From Rhizobium sp. RU36D (GTDB taxonomy: Bacteria; Pseudomonadota; Alphaproteobacteria; Rhizobiales; Rhizobiaceae): a stretch of DNA of 64,000 bases. Under the pieces are notes generated by a model, which made no database searches, was not told the DNA's origin, and worked only from the letters and a program-made list of their open reading frames with translations. Numbering within the stretch: the stretch's first letter is position 1; each line of letters begins with the position of its first letter. The stretch covers positions 1-64,000 of the forward strand of contig NZ_FWXU01000030.1 of the NCBI RefSeq assembly GCF_900176345.1, read 5' to 3'. The position numbers and the translations under genes were made by a program. Shown here piece by piece: positions 1 to 6,676 of this stretch.

Positions 1-100
1 CCCTTTCGTGTCCGAGATCGTCGCCAAACGCTCGAACACAAGTAGAATCAACACCGTGCGCCATGTCCACCAAATTTAAACCGGACAGCAGTGCCTTCGA

Positions 101-205
101 GCCGGGATCCAGCCACGGCGCGTCTGCGCCGTGAAAGAAGCCTTTCGCGATCAAGGACTTGATCGCACTGGATCCCGGCTCGGAGGCCGGGATGACGGGA
201 ATTTG
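101..205 (+). repeat. Rhizobial intergenic palindromic repeat, family A copy 1
   Basis: A GC-rich, palindrome-rich block of about 105 bases. It holds the outer inverted pair GCCGGGATCC and GGATCCCGGC, an inner pair around 114-132 (CACGGCG and CGCCGTG), and a near-palindrome GCGATCAAGGACTTGATCGC at 147-166. The same block, in the opposite orientation, is at 5731-5842. The rest of the first 247 bases holds no gene I can support. Confidence 0.75.
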
Positions 206-247
206 GAGTTGCCCGCAGGGACAGCACCTTTGTCAGCAGCCTTGCCG

Positions 248-1144
248 TCAGTCCGTGAGTTTTTCCAGGCGTTCGAAGCACGCGTCCAGCGCCCGCTTCA
301 GCTCTTCACGCACGACTTCCGTTTCTTCCAGGATCTGGCGCGCCTTGAGGAAATCCAGCACGCGATAACGGTTGACCGGCGGCCGCAGGAAGATGTCGGG
401 TGCGCCAAGTTGCAGCTTCAGCGCAATGTTGGACTGCATCATTAGTTGTGACGCGCCGAACAGGCTGTCGATGCGCTTGGGGATCGCTCCCTCCTCGCCT
501 TCCGGTGCGCCCACCACATCGACACCGATGATCACATCGGCGGAACCGCGCAGGGTTTCGTAGGGCACGGGGTTGAAGATGCCGCCATCCACCGTCAGGC
601 GGCCGTTCAGCCGGACCGGCATGAAGAGCGCGGGGATGGCAGCCGAGGCTGCCAGCGCCTCGATCAGGTTGCCGCTGTCGCAGAGAATTTCCCGCTGGCC
701 GAAATAGTCTGTTGCGAACACCTTCAGTGGGATCTGCAACTCGCCAAAATCATCGGGAATGCCATCCGGCAGGAAGGCCTTGAGGATGCGCTCCAGGTTG
801 AACTGGCCCAAGCGAAATCCGCCGACGGAATCACGCATGCTGGTGGGGCCGAGCGCCCAGAGCCGGTTGGCTATGGTGACCCGCTTGCCGATCGTCTCCA
901 GCGTATGCTCGCGGATCTCCCTACCGCTGAGGCCTGCCGCCATGCCGGCGCCCATGATCGCGCCGATTGACGAGCCTGATATGGCGACCGGCCGGATGCC
1001 GAGTTCGTCCAGGGTCTCGATGACATGGATATGGGCGAGGCCTCGCGCGCCGCCCGCGCCAAGCGCAAGCGCAACGGTCGGACCTTGGGTCACCGGAAGC
1101 CGCGAGGCGGCAGCGGCGGTCTCCAACTCGGCGGGCTCAGCCAT
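248..1144 (-). CDS. Patatin-like phospholipase family protein (RssA-type)
   Basis: Predicted cytoplasmic serine lipid acyl hydrolase of the patatin fold, of unknown substrate, 298 residues. The oxyanion-hole motif GAGGARG is near residue 30, the nucleophile elbow GSSIG places the catalytic Ser near residue 59, and the dyad Asp is in DGG near residue 187. It resembles the short bacterial RssA group and has no signal peptide. The ATG at 1144 is preferred over a TTG one codon upstream because GGAGG lies five bases before the ATG and only two before the TTG. It is the last gene of a minus-strand unit with the pseudouridine synthase and rsmD, starting about 20 bases after rsmD stops. The family call is firm; the physiological role is unknown. 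Confidence 0.9.
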   Translation of the reverse strand: MAEPAELETAAAASRLPVTQGPTVALALGAGGARGLAHIHVIETLDELGIRPVAISGSSIGAIMGAGMAAGLSGREIREHTLETIGKRVTIANRLWALGPTSMRDSVGGFRLGQFNLERILKAFLPDGIPDDFGELQIPLKVFATDYFGQREILCDSGNLIEALAASAAIPALFMPVRLNGRLTVDGGIFNPVPYETLRGSADVIIGVDVVGAPEGEEGAIPKRIDSLFGASQLMMQSNIALKLQLGAPDIFLRPPVNRYRVLDFLKARQILEETEVVREELKRALDACFERLEKLTD

Positions 1145-1165
1145 CAATGCCTCCAGATATCCGTA

Positions 1166-1723
1166 TCAGGGTTTGTATTCGAAGAAATGAATGCGGGTGT
1201 CGCCGAAGGTCCGGTCCTCGATGAAGCGGAAGCACGGATCGAGCGCCGGCGCCACATCCGCGCGTTCTTCGAGGATGATGAGCGCGCCCGGCACGATCCA
1301 GCCGCCCTCATGGGCGGAGACGAGGGCCTTTTCTCCCAGCCCCTTGCCATAGGGCGGATCGGCGAAGACGAGGTGGAACGGCTCGACATTGCCATGGCCG
1401 CCAAGCGACGTGGCATCGCGCCTGAGGATGCGGGCGCGGCCATGCAGGCCCAGGGCATCGATGTTTTCCCACAGCAGGCTGCGGCCTTCGACACTGTTTT
1501 CGACAAACAGCGCGGAGCGGCAGCCACGCGACAGCGCCTCCATGCCGACAGCGCCCGTGCCCGCGAAAAGATCGAGGACCCGGGTGCCATCCAGCACGTC
1601 GGGATGGGCATGGCTCAGGATATTGAACAGGCTTTCGCGCGTCCGGTCGATGGTCGGCCGGATCGCGTTGCTCTTGGGCGTGGCCAGAACGCGGCCACGA
1701 AACTCACCGCCGACGATCCGCAC
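1166..1723 (-). CDS. rsmD: 16S rRNA (guanine(966)-N(2))-methyltransferase RsmD
   Basis: Uses SAM to methylate N2 of G966 in 16S rRNA during 30S subunit assembly. The 185 residues match family length. The N-terminus MRIVGGEFRGR, then RPTIDRTRESLFNIL, the SAM-binding LDLFAGTGAVGMEA and the catalytic DPPYG motif (around residue 121) are all in the expected order. The start is a GTG lying inside the 3' end of the upstream pseudouridine synthase gene (20-base overlap), which suggests translational coupling. An RNA pseudouridine synthase followed by RsmD is a common rhizobial arrangement, so both genes probably serve ribosome maturation. Confidence 0.95.
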   Translation of the reverse strand: MRIVGGEFRGRVLATPKSNAIRPTIDRTRESLFNILSHAHPDVLDGTRVLDLFAGTGAVGMEALSRGCRSALFVENSVEGRSLLWENIDALGLHGRARILRRDATSLGGHGNVEPFHLVFADPPYGKGLGEKALVSAHEGGWIVPGALIILEERADVAPALDPCFRFIEDRTFGDTRIHFFEYKP

Positions 1724-3638
1724 CGCGTGTCATGCCTCCCGGTCTGCCGGAACCACCGCGCGGGCCGTTCCCATCCGGTCTGTCGCCACGGGGCTTGCCG
1801 CCAGCGGGTTTTCCGCCGGAAGGCTTGCCGCCGAAGGATTTGCCGGCGGGCTTGTCGCCATAGGAGCGCTCGCCTGCCGATTTCGAGCCAAAGGATTTGC
1901 CGCCAGAGGGCTTTCCCCCATAGGGCTTTTCACCACGGGGCTTGTCACCGAACGGCTTTGGCCCACGGGGTTTGTCACCGAAGGAGCGCTCGCCGCGTGG
2001 CTTGTCGCCAAATGCACGATCCCCACGAGGCTTGTCGCCAAAGGCGCGTTCCGATCTCGGACCATCGGCACGCGCGGGCCTGTCACCGCGTGACGCTCCC
2101 TCGCCCCTTTGCGGACGATCACCGCGCGGCGCGCCCTCGCCCCTTGGCGGACGATCGCCGAAGCCGCGCTTGCCGCCGCGGTCATTGTCACGGGCGCTGC
2201 GGTCCGGACCCTCGGCGCGGATCCACTCGCCTTCCTCGTCGCGCATGCGGCTGACCATCACGCGCGGGCCGGCATCGGGCCGCTCGGCTCCGGGGCCGCC
2301 GCGGCGATCCTGGTCCAGCCTGCCCTTGGACTTCAAGGCAACACCGTCCTTGTCGCGGCCATAGCGCTTGGTCTGCGGCGCGCCTTCCGGACGCGGACGC
2401 GGCGTGCGCTTCTGTCCGCCCTCGGCATCCTTGGCGCCGGCCTGCTTCTCGGCAACCGGACGGGCACCCGGCGCCATCCAGACATTGGCCGTGCGAGACT
2501 GGCCTAAAGGGGCCTTGCGCTTCGGACGATCCTCTTCGGTCCGTTCGAACTTGTCGCCGCGCTTGAAAGCGGGTTTCGCCCCACGCTCGCCGCTGTCGCG
2601 ACGCGTATCCAGGCGGCCCAGGGCGCGTTCGCGCTTGTCTTCCGGCTTGTCGCGCTTGCCCCAGGCCGGCTTTTCCGCCGCCTTGGGCGCGCTCGGCTTC
2701 TCAGCCTCGCCATCTTCCGTAACGGTTGCGCCATAGATCGGCGCATCGAAATTGGCCTTGGCTTCTTCGATCAGGCGCGGACCGAGCTGGTCGCGCAACA
2801 TGCGGCCGCGCACCTCGACCACCTTGCCCTCGGGAAGATCGCCGAGCTGGAACGGACCATAGGAAATACGGATCAGGCGGTTGACCTCAAGGCCCAGCGC
2901 GCCGAGTACGTTCTTGATCTCGCGGTTCTTGCCTTCGCGCAAGCCCATGGTGATCCAGACATTGTGACCCTGGCTGCGGTCCAGCGTGGCGTCGATGGAG
3001 CCATAGAGCACGCCATCGACGGCGATGCCGTCCTTCAGCTTGTCCAATGCTGCCTGATCCACCTCGCCATGGGCGCGCACGCGGTAGCGTCGCAGCCAGC
3101 CGGTGGTCGGCAGTTCGAGAACGCGCGACAGGCCACCATCATTGGTCAGAAGCAGCAAGCCCTCGGTGTTGATGTCGAGGCGGCCGATCGACATGACGCG
3201 CGGCAGCTCTTCCGGCAGGTTGTCGAAGACGGTGGGACGGCCTTCCGGATCGGCATTGGTGGTCACCAGGCCGGCCGGCTTGTGATAGAGCCAGAGCCTG
3301 GTGCGCTCGATGCCGCGGATCGGCACGCCGTCCACCTCGATCTTGTCGGCGAGCGTGGCGTTCACGACCGGCGTGTCGAGCACCTTGCCGTTCAGGGCAA
3401 CGCGGCCCTCAAGGATCATGCGCTCGATATCGCGGCGCGAGGCCACGCCGGCGCGGGCCATGATCTTGGAGATCCGCTCGGGCTTGGCGCCGTCTGTCGA
3501 TTCGGCAGCCGTGATAGCGCGGCCCTTGGCCGGCTTGGGCGCCGCCGTGGCTGCTGGTTTAGCGAACTTGCGCGCGGGCTTACCATCGCGCTCGGGTGGC
3601 TTGCCGCCGGGACGCCGGGGCTTGTCTTTGGATGTCAT
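1704..3638 (-). CDS. RluB/RsuA-family pseudouridine synthase with long basic repeat tail
   Basis: Isomerises uridine to pseudouridine in rRNA, most likely 23S (RluB-like); the exact target cannot be read from the sequence. Of 644 residues, about 1-50 are a basic Lys/Pro/Ala leader, 53-100 an S4 RNA-binding domain, and 110-290 the catalytic domain with GRLDINTEGLLLLTNDG holding the catalytic Asp near residue 155. From about 300 to the end the protein is low-complexity, rich in Arg, Gly, Lys, Asp and Pro, with many GDKPRG and GGKP units. A plain RluB has about 250-300 residues, so more than half of this protein is probably disordered, RNA-binding-like tail. First gene of the unit with rsmD, divergent from tadA. 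Confidence 0.9.
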   Translation of the reverse strand: MTSKDKPRRPGGKPPERDGKPARKFAKPAATAAPKPAKGRAITAAESTDGAKPERISKIMARAGVASRRDIERMILEGRVALNGKVLDTPVVNATLADKIEVDGVPIRGIERTRLWLYHKPAGLVTTNADPEGRPTVFDNLPEELPRVMSIGRLDINTEGLLLLTNDGGLSRVLELPTTGWLRRYRVRAHGEVDQAALDKLKDGIAVDGVLYGSIDATLDRSQGHNVWITMGLREGKNREIKNVLGALGLEVNRLIRISYGPFQLGDLPEGKVVEVRGRMLRDQLGPRLIEEAKANFDAPIYGATVTEDGEAEKPSAPKAAEKPAWGKRDKPEDKRERALGRLDTRRDSGERGAKPAFKRGDKFERTEEDRPKRKAPLGQSRTANVWMAPGARPVAEKQAGAKDAEGGQKRTPRPRPEGAPQTKRYGRDKDGVALKSKGRLDQDRRGGPGAERPDAGPRVMVSRMRDEEGEWIRAEGPDRSARDNDRGGKRGFGDRPPRGEGAPRGDRPQRGEGASRGDRPARADGPRSERAFGDKPRGDRAFGDKPRGERSFGDKPRGPKPFGDKPRGEKPYGGKPSGGKSFGSKSAGERSYGDKPAGKSFGGKPSGGKPAGGKPRGDRPDGNGPRGGSGRPGGMTRGADRRR

Positions 3639-3707
3639 TTGATATTTGCCTTGCTTTGCCGTGTCCTATCAGGTCGAGACGCCGGGGTTAAGAGGGAAAA
3701 TTAGCGG

Positions 3708-4163
3708 ATGGCGGAGACAAATCGCTTCATGGCGGCCGCATTGGCCGAGGCGCGCGACGCCGGGGCCCGTGGCGAGGTGCCAATCGGGGCGGTCGTGGTG
3801 CTGGATGGCGCAATTGTTGGACGCGGCGGCAACCGCACGCGGGAGAAGAACGACGTGACCGCCCATGCCGAAATCGAGGCGATCCGGGCTGCCGCCTCAT
3901 CGCTCGGACAGGAGCGGCTTGTCGGCGCCGACCTCTATGTGACGCTGGAACCCTGCACCATGTGCGCCGCGGCCATTTCCTTCGCCCGCATCCGCCGGCT
4001 CTATTATGGCGCTGACGACCCCAAGGGCGGCGGGGTGGACCATGGCGCCCGCTTCTACAGCCAGCCGACTTGCCATCACCAGCCCGACGTCTATTCCGGT
4101 ATTGCCGAGACCGAGGCCGCCGATCTGCTCAAGACCTTCTTTCAGCAGAAGCGCGAGGTCTAA
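3708..4163 (+). CDS. tadA: tRNA-specific adenosine deaminase TadA
   Basis: Deaminates A34 to inosine in tRNA-Arg(ACG), needed to read CGN codons; essential in most bacteria. The 151 residues carry the zinc site of the cytidine/deoxycytidylate deaminase fold: HAE at residues 53-55 (His ligand and catalytic Glu) and PCTMC at 82-86 (two Cys ligands). The Met start is preceded by a purine-rich GAGGGAAAA. It diverges from the pseudouridine synthase gene, so RNA-modifying genes face each other here. It ends five bases before the convergent diguanylate cyclase gene. Confidence 0.95.
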   Translation: MAETNRFMAAALAEARDAGARGEVPIGAVVVLDGAIVGRGGNRTREKNDVTAHAEIEAIRAAASSLGQERLVGADLYVTLEPCTMCAAAISFARIRRLYYGADDPKGGGVDHGARFYSQPTCHHQPDVYSGIAETEAADLLKTFFQQKREV

Positions 4164-4168
4164 AGGCT

Positions 4169-4975
4169 CTATTCGGAGCGGTATCGCAGGTCCGGTGCAC
4201 CTTCCACGGCGATGCGATTGCGTCCGTCGTTCTTGGCGCGGTAGAGATTGGCATCGGCGATGCGAAACAGGTCCGTTGCATCGAAGGGGGAGCGGCGCAG
4301 GGCAATGCCGATGCTGACGCTGAGCGGCACGGCCAGCCCCTGATGGGTGAGGCCCGCCTCAAACACCGCCAGCCGCAATTTCTCCGCAATATCGAGGGCA
4401 CTGACGCTATCGGCACCGGGCAGCACGATGGCGAATTCTTCTCCGCCGATGCGGCCCCAGATGCCGCGGTTGCCCAGGCAGACGGCCATGGCGCGGCCGA
4501 TCAGCCGCAGGGCCTCGTCACCCACGAGATGGCCAAAGCGGTCGTTGACGCGCTTGAAGTGATCGGCATCGACCAGCAGCAGGGCACAGGTGCCGCTCTC
4601 CGCGTGGCTGTGCTGAGCCAGCACGCCAAGCAGGGCCTCGCGGTTCAGCCCGCCGGTCAACGCATCGGTGCGCGCCCTTTCGCTCAGCGCGGTGTGCAGG
4701 TCGGCCAGTTCCCGATGCGCCCGGTCGAGCGCCCTATGCGTGGAGGCCAGTTCATCGCGGGCACGGGCGATCTGCTCCTGCTGGTGAAACTGCCAGGTCG
4801 AGGCCGGACCGGCGATGACCAGGGGGCAGAGAACGCTCATCCAGAAACCGGGGCCATCGGGATGACCACCGAGGATGGGTACCAGCAGCAGCACGATCGA
4901 GACTGAAATGACGACTGATGCAACGGTGGCGATGAGTGACTTGATGGCGGTTTTTCGACTGATACTTGACATCAT
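4169..4975 (-). CDS. Membrane-anchored GGDEF diguanylate cyclase
   Basis: Predicted to make cyclic-di-GMP from two GTP. Of 268 residues, 10-35 and 43-60 are hydrophobic, giving a two-helix membrane anchor. Residues 65-100 look like a coiled-coil linker (QIARARDELAST and following). The GGDEF domain fills the rest, with DALTGGLNR at 104-112 and the active-site loop GGEEF at 177-181, a functional variant of GGDEF. The residues before GGEEF (RGIW) do not fit the RxxD inhibitory I-site, so product feedback through that site seems absent. There is no recognisable sensory domain. It stands alone and convergent with tadA. Confidence 0.9.
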   Translation of the reverse strand: MMSSISRKTAIKSLIATVASVVISVSIVLLLVPILGGHPDGPGFWMSVLCPLVIAGPASTWQFHQQEQIARARDELASTHRALDRAHRELADLHTALSERARTDALTGGLNREALLGVLAQHSHAESGTCALLLVDADHFKRVNDRFGHLVGDEALRLIGRAMAVCLGNRGIWGRIGGEEFAIVLPGADSVSALDIAEKLRLAVFEAGLTHQGLAVPLSVSIGIALRRSPFDATDLFRIADANLYRAKNDGRNRIAVEGAPDLRYRSE

Positions 4976-5066
4976 GGAACGCTATTTGAGCCGAAGGTAT
5001 CGCGACCTGACGACAGCAAGGTCTACCGCGGCTCATTCGGAAAAAACTTAGGGGGGACAATAAGGG

Positions 5067-5546
5067 TCAGCCCGCGGCGAACGCCTTCAGGGCTTCGCCC
5101 GTCATGCGATACCGGATCCACTCGGTCTGGGGTTCGGCGCCGATGGCGTCATAGACCCGAATGGCCGGCTCGTTCCAATCGAGCACGCTCCATTCGAAAC
5201 GGCCGCAGCCCTCTTCCACGGCAATGCGGGCGAGATGGCGCAGGAGCAGCTTTCCGGCTCCCGATCCGCGATGGGCGGGATCGACATAGAGGTCTTCGAG
5301 ATATAGGCCCTTACGGCCCTGCCAGGTCGAATAATTGTAGAACCAGATAGCGAAGCCGGCGGCATCGCCGTCATGCTCCAGGATCACCGCGCGGGTCACG
5401 GAGCCTTCGCCAAAGATCGACCGGGTCAGGCTTTCAACCGTCGCCTCGACCTCATGGCCAGCCTTTTCAAAGATCGCGAGGTCGGTGATGAAACGGAGGA
5501 TGGTGCCGGCATCATCGGGCCGGGCATCGCGAATGGTAAAGGTCAT
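5067..5546 (-). CDS. GNAT N-acetyltransferase, SSAT-like
   Basis: Acetyl-CoA-dependent N-acetyltransferase of about 159 residues. Motif A reads LEDLYVDPAHRGSGAGKLLL, with the acetyl-CoA pyrophosphate loop RGSGAG. FYNYSTW, LEDLYV and LDWNEPA resemble the spermidine/diamine acetyltransferase (SAT1/SAT2) branch, so a polyamine or similar amine is a reasonable but unproven substrate. I chose the ATG at 5546 because AAGG lies six bases upstream; a TTG seven codons earlier has no such site. Monocistronic, with no informative neighbour. Confidence 0.85.
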   Translation of the reverse strand: MTFTIRDARPDDAGTILRFITDLAIFEKAGHEVEATVESLTRSIFGEGSVTRAVILEHDGDAAGFAIWFYNYSTWQGRKGLYLEDLYVDPAHRGSGAGKLLLRHLARIAVEEGCGRFEWSVLDWNEPAIRVYDAIGAEPQTEWIRYRMTGEALKAFAAG

Positions 5547-5647
5547 GGCATGCCTTGAGACGAGCAAATTATGCCGGAACCGATACCGCTTTCACGCGCT
5601 GGAGGGAAGTGGCTGCCATAGGCTTGACCGCCGTCTCCAAAGACAAA

Positions 5648-5669
5648 GGCCGCGCCTAGCGGCACGGCC
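5648..5669 (-). terminator. Hairpin, near-copy of the one at 5888-5910
   Basis: GGCCGCGCC and GGCACGGCC form a nine-base stem with one mismatch around a four-base loop. Read on the minus strand it is followed by TTTGTCTTT, terminator-like. Almost the same hairpin recurs at 5888-5910, on the other side of the family A repeat. Confidence 0.4.
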
Positions 5670-5730
5670 CATATTGCTGACAAACCCGTCGCCGGGCCGG
5701 TTAGTACCTCCACAGCCGCAAAGTGAACCG

Positions 5731-5842
5731 TCATGCCGGCCCCCGAGCCGGCATCTAGCGCGATCAAGTCCTTGATCGCAAAAGACTATTCTCACGGCAC
5801 AGACGCGCCGTGGCTGGATGCCGGATCAAGTCCGGCATGACG
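5731..5842 (-). repeat. Rhizobial intergenic palindromic repeat, family A copy 2
   Basis: The reverse complement of this block matches 101-205 along most of its length: the CCAGCCACGGCGCGTCTG core, the GCGATCAAGGACTTGATCGC palindrome, and outer arms that differ mainly in the distal bases. Outer arms ATGCCGG and CCGGCAT bound the element. It fills most of the 370-base gap between the acetyltransferase and the lipoprotein gene. Confidence 0.75.
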
Positions 5843-5887
5843 AGAGAATGCGGTGCTCGAGGTGAGTAAAACTTGGTCTGCAGAATT

Positions 5888-5910
5888 AGGCCGCGCCTTG
5901 CGGCACGGCC
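5888..5910 (-). terminator. Hairpin downstream of the lipoprotein gene
   Basis: AGGCCGCGCC, loop TTGC, GGCACGGCC. It starts ten bases past the lipoprotein stop codon, so it may act as the terminator of the ileS-lipoprotein unit, though the T-run is weak. Confidence 0.45.
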
Positions 5911-5919
5911 TTTGTTTGA

Positions 5920-6543
5920 TCAGAATATCTTCCACCAGTCATTGCCCTGCTTGGCGGCGGCGGCTTCCTTCTTGCGCCGCTTTTCCTTCTGGGCTTCCGG
6001 CTCGCCGAGATCGTCCAGATTGCCTGTCGTGCTCTGGCGATATTCGCTCGGCGGATCGGTCAGGAAGCGGCGCTGGTCGAGATAGGCACCCTGCTGGATC
6101 TTGCGGGCCTCGCGGAAGGCTTCCCACTTCTGGCTTTCCGTCATCGTGCCCGAGGTGCCGTAACCGGCCAGCAGCGGCGAGCGATAGCCAGGATTGTTCT
6201 GGTTGGCCTCGGCTTCTGCCACGAGGCGCTGGCGCGTTTCCTCAGGCGATTCCAGCCACTGGCCGTTTTCCTTGCTCGCTACGGACTGCTGCGGCTGGAC
6301 AAGGGTGTTGCGTGCCTGTTCGGGCGGCAGGACGAGCGCCGGGCGGGGATTGTATTTGGCGCCCTTGTTCTTGTTCGGATCCTGGCCAATGGCCACGGCC
6401 GAACCAAGGTCGTCTGCAAGCTGCTCCATGGCCGTCTTGTCGGTACCGTAAGTCGGTCCGCCAACGCAGCCACTGAGACCAAGGCATGCCAACAGCAAGC
6501 CCGAAACGCCAGCACCTACCCGAAACGCATCTGCCCGTCTCAT
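5920..6543 (-). CDS. Uncharacterised outer-membrane-type lipoprotein
   Basis: About 207 residues, no catalytic domain recognised. After a basic start (MRRADAFR) comes a hydrophobic stretch ending in the lipobox LSGC near residue 26, so it should be lipidated by the Lgt/Lsp route. The residue after Cys is Val, not Asp, which does not signal inner-membrane retention under the classical rule. The mature part is polar, rich in Gln, Glu and Lys, with a Lys/Arg patch (KEKRRKKE) near the C-terminus. The ATG at 6543 is preferred because GGAAGGG precedes it by five bases; a Met six codons earlier lacks such a site. It follows ileS on the same strand with a 133-base gap, a pairing I recall from other rhizobia but cannot verify. 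Confidence 0.75.
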   Translation of the reverse strand: MRRADAFRVGAGVSGLLLACLGLSGCVGGPTYGTDKTAMEQLADDLGSAVAIGQDPNKNKGAKYNPRPALVLPPEQARNTLVQPQQSVASKENGQWLESPEETRQRLVAEAEANQNNPGYRSPLLAGYGTSGTMTESQKWEAFREARKIQQGAYLDQRRFLTDPPSEYRQSTTGNLDDLGEPEAQKEKRRKKEAAAAKQGNDWWKIF

Positions 6544-6676
6544 GAAATCCCTTCCAGCCATACCGGCATACTCCCTGCCGCACGCTTATACATTTTGCCT
6601 GGAACAAAAATCCGGCCATTTTCAGGCACATTTACCGGATGACCCACGAAAGCGCAAATCATCCGGTAAGTTTTCG

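Noticed and set aside
48-445. Small frames at the left edge
   Set aside because: They lie on the palindromic repeat and on the antisense of the patatin gene.
1025-2254. Long plus-strand frame of 409 codons over the RluB/rsmD genes
   Set aside because: It is antisense to well-supported genes, has an Arg/Cys/His-rich low-complexity product and no ribosome site; a high-GC shadow.
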